Source: an uncultured Collinsella sp. (lineage in GTDB: Bacteria > Actinomycetota > Coriobacteriia > Coriobacteriales > Coriobacteriaceae). From it: a stretch of DNA of 8,578 nt. Both the position numbers and the translations under genes were made by a program. Below, one piece after another: positions 1 through 6,757 of the stretch (the stretch's first letter is position 1; every line of letters begins with the position of its first letter). The stretch covers positions 1 to 8,578 of the forward strand of contig USBA01000078.1 of the NCBI GenBank assembly GCA_900552735.1, given 5' to 3'. The notes beneath the pieces were generated by a model. The model made no database searches. It was not told the origin of the DNA and worked only from the letters and a program-made list of their open reading frames with translations.

Positions 1-6
1 CAGGAC

Positions 7-51
7 GCAAGAAACCCCCGCCGCACGAAGTGCGCAGCGGGGGTTTCTTGC
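7..51 (-). terminator. Strong hairpin terminator closing the opp operon
   Basis: Positions 7-21 and 37-51 form a perfect 15-bp stem. Inside it, 22-26 pairs with 30-34 around a three-base GAA loop, with two bases (35-36) bulged. The stem carries the TTTCTT run in its own 3' arm and is nearly symmetric, so it could stop transcription from either side. It begins 55 nt past the oppF stop codon. No long T-run beyond the stem is visible before the window edge, so bidirectional rho-independent termination is an inference from structure. Confidence 0.85.
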
Positions 52-106
52 ATGTCCGAGGACGTTCTGAAAAGCAACGCCAGGGCGGGCCCGGACAAAC
101 AACCGA

Positions 107-1135
107 CTACAGGTCGATGTGCGATTCCTTGATCGGGAACGGCTCCGCGAAGTGACAGGCGCAGCAGTGGCCCGGGGCAACTTCCTTAAACTCAGGAAGC
201 TTCTCGGAACAGATGCCCTGCGCGATCGGGCAGCGCGTGTGGAAACGGCAACCGGTCGGCGGATCCAGCGGTGACGGCGGATCACCGGCAAGGATGATGC
301 GCTTACGGGTCTTCTGGATATCAGGATCGGGAACCGGCACGGCAGACAGCAGCGACTGCGTGTACGGATGGTGAGGCTCGCTATAGAGCGTCTTCCAGTC
401 CGAAACCTCGACCATCTTACCCAGATACATAACGGCAACGCGATCGGAGATGTGCTGTACGACGGACAGATCGTGGGCGATAAACAGATACGCGGTACCA
501 AACTTGTCCTGCAGTTCCTTGAGAAGGTTCAGAACCTGGGCCTGAATGGACACATCCAGAGCGGATACCGGCTCGTCACAGATAATCAGCTTGGGCTTCA
601 GCGCAAAAGCGCGGGCAATACCGACACGCTGACGCTGGCCGCCCGAGAACTCATGCGGATAGCGGTTGATGTGCTCGGGGTTCAGTCCAACGACGTCGAG
701 AAGCTCACGGACGCGCTCAATGCGCTCCTCCTTGGTACCCACACCATGAATGGTCATGGGCTCGGAGACAATCTCACCGATGGTCATACGAGGGTTGAGC
801 GAAGCATAAGGATCCTGGAAGATAAACTGCATCTCACGACGCATGTCCTTGATCTCATGCTTGCTCATCTCGGCAACATCTTTGCCCTGGAAGAACACCT
901 TGCCGGCGGTCGGCTTGGTCAGACGCATGATAGTGCGGCCCGTGGTGGATTTACCGCAACCAGACTCGCCAACCAGACCAAAGGTCTCGCCAGGATAAAT
1001 CTCAAAAGAGATGTCGTTTACAGCAGAGACGACGCGCTTGGAAAAACGCTTGGCGAACATGCCGGACTCTGCGGGAAACTCCTTGGAGAGGTGCTCGACC
1101 TTCAGCAGTGGAGTGCGCTCGTTATTGTCTGCCAT
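107..1135 (-). CDS. oppF: Oligopeptide/dipeptide ABC transporter ATPase, OppF/DppF type
   Basis: This 342-residue protein is one of two ATPases powering peptide import at the inner face of the membrane. Visible motifs are Walker A GESGCGKS (56-63), Q-loop FQDP (106-109), ABC signature FSGGQRQR (163-170), Walker B LIICDEP (183-189), D-loop SALD (191-194) and the switch histidine H221. The C-terminal oligopeptide-transporter extension has the family pattern GCRFHTRCP with C296, C302, C309 and C327. In some homologues such cysteines bind a 4Fe-4S cluster, which is not shown here. Its ATG directly follows the oppD TAA with no gap; a GGGAGG sequence inside the end of oppD serves as ribosome binding site. 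The length is normal. The OppF rather than OppD name follows gene order and the FSGGQRQR signature; oligopeptide and dipeptide systems cannot be separated by sequence alone. Confidence 0.95.
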   Translation of the reverse strand: MADNNERTPLLKVEHLSKEFPAESGMFAKRFSKRVVSAVNDISFEIYPGETFGLVGESGCGKSTTGRTIMRLTKPTAGKVFFQGKDVAEMSKHEIKDMRREMQFIFQDPYASLNPRMTIGEIVSEPMTIHGVGTKEERIERVRELLDVVGLNPEHINRYPHEFSGGQRQRVGIARAFALKPKLIICDEPVSALDVSIQAQVLNLLKELQDKFGTAYLFIAHDLSVVQHISDRVAVMYLGKMVEVSDWKTLYSEPHHPYTQSLLSAVPVPDPDIQKTRKRIILAGDPPSPLDPPTGCRFHTRCPIAQGICSEKLPEFKEVAPGHCCACHFAEPFPIKESHIDL

Positions 1136-2227
1136 TTACGCCTCGCCTCCCTTCTTGGAATCCTTGCGCGTACGGGACGTCTCAGGAGCGTTCTTGAGGA
1201 ACTCGGGGTCACCGGAATAGTGGCACGCAGAATAGTGACCGGACTCGGTGACAACGCGCTCAGGGCGCTGTTTGCGGCACTTGTCCGTCGCGTAGGGGCA
1301 ACGAGGAGAGAAGACGCAGCCCTCAGGCAAGTTCATGAGCGAAGGCGGGTTGCCGTGAATCGGCGTCAGCGGCTTCTTCTCTTCGATTGCCTGCTCCGGG
1401 ATGGAGCGGATAAGACCCCAGGTGTAGGGGTGGCGGCTCTCGTAGAAGATTTCCTCAGCAGTACCGAACTCAACGGGGCGGCCGGCGTACATAACCATGA
1501 TCTTATCGGCCATATCGGCGACAACACCCAGGTCATGGGTAATCATGATGATGGCGTTGCCGTTCTTCTCCTGCATCTCCTGCATGAGCTCGATAATCTG
1601 AGCCTGGATGGTAACGTCCAGGGCAGTCGTGGGCTCGTCGGCAATCAGAATATCAGGATCGCAGGCAAGGGCCATGGCAATCATGACGCGCTGACGCATA
1701 CCGCCAGAGAACTGGTGCGGATACTCATTGACGCGCTTCTCGGGCTCGGGGATACCCACGAGGTCCAAAAGCTCGGTGGCACGCTTGAGCGCCTCCTGCT
1801 TGGAGTAGCCACGGTGCAGACGAAGACCCTCGCCCACCTGCCTGCCGATCTTATAGACCGGGTTCAAGGAGGTCATAGGATCCTGGAAGATCATCGCGAT
1901 ATCGTTGCCGCGAATGTGCTGCATCTCTTCCTCGGTCATTTCGAGGATGGAGCGGCCGCGATAGCGAACGTCACCGCCCTCGATCTTTCCCGGAGGCATC
2001 GAGATGAGGCCCATGATGGTCATGGCGGTCACGGACTTACCGGAGCCGGACTCACCGACGACGCCCAGGGTTTCGCCGCGATCGAGCGTGTAGGAGACAC
2101 CGTCGACAGCGCGAACAACGCCATCCTCGGTGTGGAAATACATCTTAAGGTCATCGACCTCGAGCAGATGCTGGCCCTCAGGAACCGGCTGGTCCTTCAG
2201 GTCCACATAGTTCTTGTTCTTCTTCAT
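1136..2227 (-). CDS. oppD: Oligopeptide/dipeptide ABC transporter ATPase, OppD/DppD type
   Basis: This 363-residue protein is the partner ATPase of the peptide importer. Walker A GESGSGKS is at 58-65, the Q-loop FQDP at 114-117, the signature FSGGMRQR at 173-180, Walker B ILIADEP at 193-199 (D197, E198) and the switch histidine H231. The C-terminal region holds the oligopeptide-transporter motif with C304, C310, C317 and C335 in the same spacing as OppF. The tail after about residue 345 is charged and rich in Lys, Arg and Glu. The start ATG at 2227 lies 2 nt past the oppC stop, with AAGGA in the end of oppC as the probable ribosome binding site, so translation is likely coupled to oppC. All catalytic residues are present. 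The next gene, oppF, is in the same reading frame, separated only by this gene's TAA. Confidence 0.95.
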   Translation of the reverse strand: MKKNKNYVDLKDQPVPEGQHLLEVDDLKMYFHTEDGVVRAVDGVSYTLDRGETLGVVGESGSGKSVTAMTIMGLISMPPGKIEGGDVRYRGRSILEMTEEEMQHIRGNDIAMIFQDPMTSLNPVYKIGRQVGEGLRLHRGYSKQEALKRATELLDLVGIPEPEKRVNEYPHQFSGGMRQRVMIAMALACDPDILIADEPTTALDVTIQAQIIELMQEMQEKNGNAIIMITHDLGVVADMADKIMVMYAGRPVEFGTAEEIFYESRHPYTWGLIRSIPEQAIEEKKPLTPIHGNPPSLMNLPEGCVFSPRCPYATDKCRKQRPERVVTESGHYSACHYSGDPEFLKNAPETSRTRKDSKKGGEA

Positions 2228-2229
2228 CC

Positions 2230-3165
2230 TTATGCGTCCTTCATCTTGACGTCGAGGGCGTCGCGCAAACCGTCACCCAGCAGGGTGAAGGCGAGCACCG
2301 TCGAGAGAATTGCCAGACCGGGCATGATCATCATCCAGGGAGCAGTCAGCAGATACTGCTGACCGTCCTGAATCATGGAGCCCCACGAAGGCGTAGGCGG
2401 AATAACGCCCATGCCGAGGAAGGACAGAGCGGACTCGGTCAGAATGGCGCCACCAATGTTCATGGTTGCGTAGACCACGATGGAGGCGACGGAGTTCGGG
2501 AAGATGTGACGCACGACGATACGAGCATCAGATGCACCCATCGCGCGCGCTGCATCAACATAGTCGTTTTCCTTGACCGTCAAGATTGCAGAGCGGAAGA
2601 CGCGCGCAATCGAAGGCCAGCCAAGAATGCCGATGGCGATAAAGACGTTCTGAAGACCACGGCCGATAACGGCGATCATGGCGACAACGAACAGCACGTA
2701 CGGGAACGCCAGGAAGATGTCCGCACAGCGCATGATGATCGTATCCCAAATGCCGCCGTAGAAACCGGCCAGGGCGCCCATGACCAGGCCGATCAATGTG
2801 GAGATGGCGGTGGCCATGATACCGACAGAAAGCGAAACGCGTGCACCGTAGATAACGCGGACGAGAATGTCGCGACCGAGGGCATCGGTGCCAAACGGGT
2901 GCTCGGCACACGGAGCCAGTAGCGATGTCTCGGCCATGGTGGTCGAATCGGAAGCCGTCGGCGAACCGAGCCAGGGCTTAGCCCACAGATCTGCGGTCAG
3001 GGCAACCACAACGACGATGATGATCCAGCAGACACCGATAACGGCGAGCTTGTTCTTACGAAGACGCTTAAAAGCGTCGCCCCACAGCGTGCGGGACTTG
3101 GCGGGAGCAGATGCAACCTTGGTGGCGGTAGCCTGCTCCTGAGACTGAGAATCAGTTTCCTGCAT
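2230..3165 (-). CDS. oppC: Peptide ABC transporter permease, OppC/DppC type
   Basis: This 311-residue inner-membrane protein forms half of the peptide channel with OppB. The first 26 residues are polar and rich in Gln, Ser, Thr and Ala. The first membrane segment is at about 40-58. The family hallmark HPFGTDALGRDILVRV spans 89-104, followed by several hydrophobic segments up to about residue 295. The cytoplasmic EAA loop that docks the ATPases is at about 201-225, with DAARAMGAS at its core. The P-x-P-SWG-x-MI motif near 257-265 and the ending LLGDGLRDALD are typical of OppC. The start at 3165 is backed by GGAGG eight nt upstream, inside the 14-nt gap after oppB. Length and motifs are normal; nothing appears broken. 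It cannot be told from sequence whether the substrate is oligopeptide, dipeptide or another peptide-like solute. Confidence 0.95.
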   Translation of the reverse strand: MQETDSQSQEQATATKVASAPAKSRTLWGDAFKRLRKNKLAVIGVCWIIIVVVVALTADLWAKPWLGSPTASDSTTMAETSLLAPCAEHPFGTDALGRDILVRVIYGARVSLSVGIMATAISTLIGLVMGALAGFYGGIWDTIIMRCADIFLAFPYVLFVVAMIAVIGRGLQNVFIAIGILGWPSIARVFRSAILTVKENDYVDAARAMGASDARIVVRHIFPNSVASIVVYATMNIGGAILTESALSFLGMGVIPPTPSWGSMIQDGQQYLLTAPWMMIMPGLAILSTVLAFTLLGDGLRDALDVKMKDA

Positions 3166-3179
3166 GAGACGTACCTCCC

Positions 3180-4217
3180 TTAGGCCTTATCCGACGGACC
3201 GCCAAGGCGGATGCGCGGGTCGAGGAATGCGTAGCTGATGTCGACGAGCAGGTTGATCACCATGACGACGACGACGATGAGCGTAACGCCGCCCATAACG
3301 ATGGGCCAGTCACGCATGCTAATGGCGCGATAGACCTCATAGCCGATACCGGGCCAGTTAAAGACCGTCTCGGTCAGGATGGCGCCCGAAAGCATGCCAC
3401 CAAAGTCGACACCAATATAGGTAACGACGGGGATGAGTGCATTCTTAAGCGCATGCTTGACGATGATCGCGCGATTGGAGAGACCCTTCGCCTTTGCCGT
3501 ACGGATGTAATCCTGGTTCATGACGTCAAGCAGCTGCGAGCGCATAATGCGGGCAGCATAAGCGGTCGAAACCGAAGCCAGCGTAATGGTCGGAAGCACA
3601 TAGTGCATCCAATCCTGATACTGAGAGCTGGAACCGCCGGCACCCGAGATCGGCATGGAGATTGCACCGCCCGTGGCGTCCTTGAGGATGACACCAAAGA
3701 ACAGCTGCAGCAACATACCGAGCCAGAAGGCCGGGACCGCAACGAGGATCGACGTGGTGAGCGTTACCAAAATATCCCAGAAGGAATAACGCTTTACCGC
3801 CGAAATGATACCCGCACCGATACCCATAATTGCCTCGAGCACGATGGCGCACGCGGCGAGTTTGACCGTATACGGATACTTCTGGGCAAAGATATCCGTA
3901 ACCGGCAGCTTGCGCTGATACGAATTGCCCAGATCGCCATGAAGCAGGCCGTTCATGTAATACAAGTAACGGTCCACGAGCGACGTTTGAACGGGGTCGC
4001 CGTTCTCGTCAAGGATCGCGTTGCCGTCCTCGTCCGTCTGGACCAGGTGATAGCGGACGCGAAGCTGAAGCTCCACCTCGGGGGACAGAGCCTTGTCTCC
4101 ACCGATCAGCTTGATCGGATCTCCCGGCACGATATTCTGGAGGGCGAACAGAATCAGCGTAACGCCCAAAAACACCGGGATGAACTGAAGCACACGTTTA
4201 ACGATGTACTTACCCAT
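3180..4217 (-). CDS. oppB: Peptide ABC transporter permease, OppB/DppB type
   Basis: This 345-residue inner-membrane protein is the first permease of the importer. TM1 is at about 9-30 and is followed by the usual PGDP motif (31-34). The region LLHGDLGNSY (91-100) is a family hallmark. The EAA loop lies at about 237-262 (RTAKAKGLSNRAII core). TETVFNWPGIG (282-292) and the C-terminal YAFLDPRIR (329-337) are also diagnostic. An acidic stretch at about 60-79 with repeated D-E-x-G type turns sits in the extracytoplasmic loop between TM1 and the LLHGDLG motif. It looks like an insertion compared with the short linker I expect in OppB. The start ATG has AGGGGAG four nt upstream. Part of that site lies in a short inverted repeat. 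The upstream spacer to oppA is 156 nt, while the downstream gap to oppC is only 14 nt. Confidence 0.95.
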   Translation of the reverse strand: MGKYIVKRVLQFIPVFLGVTLILFALQNIVPGDPIKLIGGDKALSPEVELQLRVRYHLVQTDEDGNAILDENGDPVQTSLVDRYLYYMNGLLHGDLGNSYQRKLPVTDIFAQKYPYTVKLAACAIVLEAIMGIGAGIISAVKRYSFWDILVTLTTSILVAVPAFWLGMLLQLFFGVILKDATGGAISMPISGAGGSSSQYQDWMHYVLPTITLASVSTAYAARIMRSQLLDVMNQDYIRTAKAKGLSNRAIIVKHALKNALIPVVTYIGVDFGGMLSGAILTETVFNWPGIGYEVYRAISMRDWPIVMGGVTLIVVVVMVINLLVDISYAFLDPRIRLGGPSDKA

Positions 4218-4224
4218 ACCACTC

Positions 4225-4236
4225 CCCTATCTAGGG
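4225..4236 (-). promoter_or_regulatory. Inverted repeat overlapping the oppB ribosome binding site
   Basis: CCCTA (4225-4229) and TAGGG (4232-4236) form a perfect inverted repeat. In the mRNA it would fold as a 4-bp stem with a 4-nt loop, and one arm includes part of the AGGGGAG sequence that serves oppB. A stem this short is weak, so a real effect on translation is speculative. Confidence 0.3.
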
Positions 4237-4247
4237 ATTAACCTAAA

Positions 4248-4277
4248 TGGGATGCCGATCGCCAGACCGGCATCCCA
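4248..4277 (-). terminator. Intercistronic stem-loop between oppA and oppB (possible partial terminator)
   Basis: Positions 4248-4257 and 4268-4277 form a perfect 10-bp G+C-rich stem around a 10-nt loop. On the minus strand it is followed by ATTTAGG rather than a solid T-run, so it is a poor full terminator. More likely it acts as a partial terminator or as an RNA-stabilising barrier that lets the binding protein be made in excess over the permease, as known for other ABC import operons. The pairing is seen in the sequence; the role is inferred. Confidence 0.6.
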
Positions 4278-4308
4278 AAATTACCATCAGCCAGTTTACC
4301 CCAGGTTA

Positions 4309-4357
4309 GGGAGAACTGTATGTTTCCCATGAGGTCTACGTAAATACTTGACCCTCA
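4309..4357 (-). other. Two imperfect stem-loops just downstream of oppA
   Basis: Positions 4309-4316 pair with 4322-4328 with one bulged base around a 5-nt loop. Positions 4330-4336 pair with 4350-4357 with one bulged base around a 13-nt loop. Together with the stronger hairpin at 4248-4277 they make most of the 156-nt spacer capable of folding. Neither is followed by a T-run on the minus strand. Their role is unknown; protection of the oppA 3' end is possible. Confidence 0.35.
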
Positions 4358-4373
4358 CGGAAGCTGCAAACTC

Positions 4374-6050
4374 TTAGGCGAGCTCAGCGGTACCCAGATC
4401 GGCGTGCTTCTGCGGATCGACATAGAGGTGCTTGATGCGATCGGAGCCGGCGATGGTGTGCGTGTAGAACATAATCGGGATGACCGGGCAGTCGGCAGCG
4501 ACCATTGCGTCGGCCTCCTGCATCTTAGCGACGCGCTCCTCGTCGTCAACAATAGTACGAGCCTCGTCGACCTTGGCGTCGAACTCGGGGTTGTTGTAAC
4601 CGGAGCGGTTGTCGCCACCGAGGGAGTCGGAGTGGAACAGCGGATACAGGAAGTTGTCCATGATCGGGTAGTCGGCAATCCAACCCAGACGACCGAACTG
4701 ATAGTTAAAGTTCTGATACTGCTCGAGCAGGGCAGACCACTCAGGGGTATCGGAGACAGCGGTAACGCCAACCTTGGCGAGGTCGCCGATGATGGACTCC
4801 ATGATCTCCTTGTGACCGCCGTCCTGGTTGTAGGACAGGGTCACGCTAATGCCACGATCCCCGTTAGCGCCAGCGGGAGCAACCTTGTCGAGGTACTCGT
4901 TAGCCTTGTCGACATCGTAGGCGCAGAACTCCCATGCGCCCTCCTTGTAGCCATCGATGCCCGGAGGAACAATGCCGTCGGCAGGGGTACGGGTACCCTT
5001 GAAGATGGTCTTGCAGATGGCCTCACGGTTGATGGCCAGGGAGATGCCCCTACGCAGGTCGGCGTTGTTGAACGGCTCGGCCGTGGTGTTGCAGGTCAGA
5101 TAGTACGTGGAAGGCTCGGCGCCGAGCAGCATGCGCTCGCCGTCACCCATGGTGTAGCCGTCCTTGGACACGCCGCGATCCTTCTTGGCGGCATCGATCT
5201 GAGCAACGGGAACGTCGCAGACATCGAGGTTACCGGCCTGGAACTCCTTGTAAGCGGTCTCCATGTCCTTGATGACCTGGAAGTGGATGCCATCGATCTT
5301 GGCCTTGTCGCCATAGTAATCGTCGAACTTCTTGAGGTTGATCTCCTGACCATCCTCCCACTTGCCGTCCATCATGAACGGGCCGTTACCGACCGGTGCA
5401 AGATAGAAGCTCTTGACATCGGACTCGGCGCACTCGGGAACCGGGGCCAGAGCCGGGTGAGAGGCGACGAAGGGGAAGTCGGCGTAAGCGGAAGACAGCT
5501 TGACGACGAGGGTCTCATCGTCGGGGCAAGTAACACCGCTGAGCTCGGTAGCGTTACCGGCAAGCAGATCGTCATAGCCCTCGACCATGGAGAGGTGATA
5601 GGAGACCTCGGAAGGGCCGTACTCGGTAGCGACAGCCGACTTGGTGTTGACCAGACGCTCCCAACCGAGCTTGAAGGACTTGGAGGTAACGTCGTCACCG
5701 TTGTGGAACTTGGCCTTCTTGATCTTGAAGGTAAACTCGGTGGCGTCGTCGTTGGACTCAAAGGACTCGCAAGCCAGCGGAACGATCTCGCCCTTCTCGG
5801 CGTCGTAAGAGGTCAGAGCGTCAAAGAGCTGGTACTCGACCTGAGTGCCCTGATCCTCCTGGACGTTGTAGGGGTCGATGCAGACCGGGTTGTTGATGTA
5901 GAAGTTCAGCTTCGAACCGGACTCAGAACCGGAAGCGTCGCCGCCCTTCTTGCCACATGCGGCAAGAAAAGCCATGGAGCTCGCAGCAAGGGTACCGCCG
6001 ACAAAGGCGCGACGACCCATAACGGGCTGGTGGAACATAGAATCAGCCAT
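4374..6050 (-). CDS. oppA: Peptide-binding lipoprotein of the ABC importer (SBP family 5, OppA/DppA type)
   Basis: This 558-residue extracytoplasmic protein captures peptides for the permease. The start at 6050 is chosen because AAGGAGG lies five nt upstream (6056-6062); a longer reading from 6098 lacks such a site. The signal region has twin arginines R13-R14 in GRRAFV, a short hydrophobic stretch, and the lipobox LAAC with C32 as the lipidated residue, suggesting Tat export and lipid anchoring. A Gly/Ser/Asp/Lys linker (33-47) follows. Family-5 landmarks include KFHNGDDVTS (114-123), VGNGPF (220-225), DLRRGISLAINREAI (331-345), GWIADYPIMDNF (456-467) and GYNNPEFD (484-491). Besides C32 there are nine cysteines (57, 94, 175, 207, 278, 320, 346, 376, 521), high for an exported protein. 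Its permease and ATPase genes follow after a structured spacer. Substrate class cannot be fixed from sequence. Confidence 0.93.
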   Translation of the reverse strand: MADSMFHQPVMGRRAFVGGTLAASSMAFLAACGKKGGDASGSESGSKLNFYINNPVCIDPYNVQEDQGTQVEYQLFDALTSYDAEKGEIVPLACESFESNDDATEFTFKIKKAKFHNGDDVTSKSFKLGWERLVNTKSAVATEYGPSEVSYHLSMVEGYDDLLAGNATELSGVTCPDDETLVVKLSSAYADFPFVASHPALAPVPECAESDVKSFYLAPVGNGPFMMDGKWEDGQEINLKKFDDYYGDKAKIDGIHFQVIKDMETAYKEFQAGNLDVCDVPVAQIDAAKKDRGVSKDGYTMGDGERMLLGAEPSTYYLTCNTTAEPFNNADLRRGISLAINREAICKTIFKGTRTPADGIVPPGIDGYKEGAWEFCAYDVDKANEYLDKVAPAGANGDRGISVTLSYNQDGGHKEIMESIIGDLAKVGVTAVSDTPEWSALLEQYQNFNYQFGRLGWIADYPIMDNFLYPLFHSDSLGGDNRSGYNNPEFDAKVDEARTIVDDEERVAKMQEADAMVAADCPVIPIMFYTHTIAGSDRIKHLYVDPQKHADLGTAELA

Positions 6051-6055
6051 GCCAT

Positions 6056-6062
6056 CCTCCTT
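6056..6062 (-). promoter_or_regulatory. Ribosome binding site that fixes the oppA start
   Basis: The minus strand reads AAGGAGG here, five nt before the ATG at 6050. This near-perfect Shine-Dalgarno match decides for the 558-residue product and against the in-frame ATG at 6098, which would add 16 residues before the signal peptide. The next in-frame ATG at 6038 would be 17 nt away, too far. Confidence 0.85.
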
Positions 6063-6082
6063 ATGAGATAGGACAAAGAAAT

Positions 6083-6120
6083 GTTCAGTCGGACACATGT
6101 CGAGACAATCCGATCCGAAC
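6083..6120 (-). promoter_or_regulatory. Nested inverted repeat in the oppA leader
   Basis: Three pairs of arms share nearly one centre near 6101: GTTC/GAAC (6083-6086 with 6117-6120), TCGGA/TCCGA (6089-6093 with 6109-6113) and TGT/ACA (6098-6100 with 6105-6107). It lies 33 to 70 nt upstream of the oppA ATG. It could be an RNA stem-loop in the leader or a dyad operator for a regulator. The pairing is direct observation; function is unknown. Confidence 0.4.
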
Positions 6121-6250
6121 CATCAAAACGCCGCCCGTTGCTATGGCTGGATATGCACAACGAACCAACGTTTCGCAATACAGTAGCGCATTTTATGCAC
6201 GATTTGGGGCTAATTCCGGTTAACGGTCGAGATTTTCTTTAGTTGGGCGA

Positions 6251-6279
6251 AGTATATGAGGATATTTTGACTCTGTTAC
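6251..6279 (-). promoter_or_regulatory. Candidate sigma-70-type promoter for the opp operon
   Basis: On the minus strand GTAACA (6274-6279, four of six matches to TTGACA) is followed after 17 nt by TATACT (6251-6256, five of six matches to TATAAT). It sits just after the secG terminator and would give a leader of roughly 190 nt before oppA. The spacing is ideal but the -35 box is weak. No better pair was found between the terminator and the gene. Confidence 0.4.
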
Positions 6280-6296
6280 AAATATGTAAACAAAAT

Positions 6297-6322
6297 GGGT
6301 CCCGCACTTGCGGGACCCTTTT
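6297..6322 (-). terminator. Terminator after secG, possibly bidirectional
   Basis: Positions 6297-6305 and 6310-6318 form a perfect 9-bp G+C-rich stem around a 4-nt loop. On the minus strand the stem is followed by ATTTTGTTT. On the plus strand it is followed directly by TTTT (6319-6322). It starts 23 nt past the secG stop codon and separates secG from the opp promoter region. Confidence 0.85.
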
Positions 6323-6344
6323 CAAGTATTTATGCGGTTCGTGA

Positions 6345-6599
6345 TTAGTAGCCCACGATGCCCTGCGGGAAGAAGAACATGCACAGCACGACGCACACGG
6401 CAAACACGACAGCCATGATGACGGTCAGGCGGTCAAGGTTCTGCTCCATAACGCCCGTGGCAGAGCTGGAGTTATACAGCGAGCTGGCGATCATATCCGA
6501 AACGCCGGTGCCCTTACCGGAATGCATCAGGACGAGAATCGTCAGCGCCACGGCAGAGACAGCCCAAACGACAAACAGAAGAATCTGGAACGGACCCAT
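6345..6599 (-). CDS. secG: Preprotein translocase subunit SecG
   Basis: SecG is the small non-essential subunit of the SecYEG channel and helps SecA-driven protein export. This 84-residue protein has the two-membrane-helix form expected: TM1 at about 3-24 and TM2 at about 58-78. Between them are the conserved LMHSGKGTGVSDM (24-36) and NLDRLT (54-59) motifs. Length is usual for the family. A perfect AAGGAG lies seven nt before the ATG. The gene stands downstream of tpiA-gpmI, a common Gram-positive placement, but here a terminator lies between gpmI and secG, so it probably has its own promoter. The best candidate is a weak extended -10 box, TGG followed by TACAGT, with the TACAGT at 6636-6641 and no convincing -35. 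It is followed by its own hairpin terminator. Confidence 0.95.
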   Translation of the reverse strand: MGPFQILLFVVWAVSAVALTILVLMHSGKGTGVSDMIASSLYNSSSATGVMEQNLDRLTVIMAVVFAVCVVLCMFFFPQGIVGY

Positions 6600-6606
6600 A
6601 GATAAG

Positions 6607-6612
6607 CTCCTT
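6607..6612 (-). promoter_or_regulatory. Strong ribosome binding site of secG
   Basis: The minus strand reads AAGGAG, seven nt before the secG ATG at 6599. The free-standing site in an otherwise non-coding stretch supports independent translation of secG. Confidence 0.85.
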
Positions 6613-6696
6613 AATAGAACAATTCAAACTCCAGTACTGTACCACAACCCCCAGCACTCCCCCATCAGCCATTTGGTGACGAGGTAGAAATAGCGC

Positions 6697-6728
6697 AAAA
6701 AAGAGGGTTGTCCGGTTGTGGACAACCC
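6697..6728 (-). terminator. Rho-independent terminator after gpmI
   Basis: Positions 6705-6713 and 6720-6728 form a perfect 9-bp stem around a 6-nt loop. On the minus strand it is followed by TC and then six T (complement of the A-run 6697-6702). It lies about 30 nt past the gpmI stop codon. This is the clearest classical terminator in the window and it separates the glycolytic genes from secG. Confidence 0.9.
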
Positions 6729-6735
6729 CCTTACT

Positions 6736-6756
6736 AGAAAACGGTATTTGTTTTCT
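6736..6756 (-). repeat. A+T-rich inverted repeat directly after the gpmI stop
   Basis: AGAAAAC (6736-6742) and GTTTTCT (6750-6756) are perfect inverted 7-bp arms around a 7-nt spacer. It starts one base past the gpmI TAA and precedes the main terminator hairpin. As RNA it would be a weak stem; it may be an accessory to the terminator or simply a short dyad. Confidence 0.4.
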
Positions 6757-6757
6757 A

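Noticed and set aside
368..2362. 664-codon open frame on the plus strand, opposite oppF and oppD
   Set aside because: It mirrors two clear ATPase genes that share one frame; its translation has no recognisable domain and is an antisense shadow of G+C-biased codon use.
3453..4241. 262-codon open frame on the plus strand, opposite oppB
   Set aside because: Arg/His/Asp-rich antisense shadow with no domain.
4404..6071. 555-codon open frame on the plus strand, opposite oppA
   Set aside because: Composition is the low-complexity Val/Leu/Gly/Asp mix typical of an antisense reading; oppA has a strong ribosome binding site and family motifs on the other strand.
6051..6098. 16-residue upstream extension of oppA from the ATG at 6098
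   Set aside because: No ribosome binding site fits it, and it would put extra residues before a well-formed lipoprotein signal; AAGGAGG marks 6050 as the start.
6188..6198. GCAT-TTT-ATGC palindrome upstream of oppA as an operator
   Set aside because: Only four base pairs per arm; expected by chance in an A+T-rich leader.
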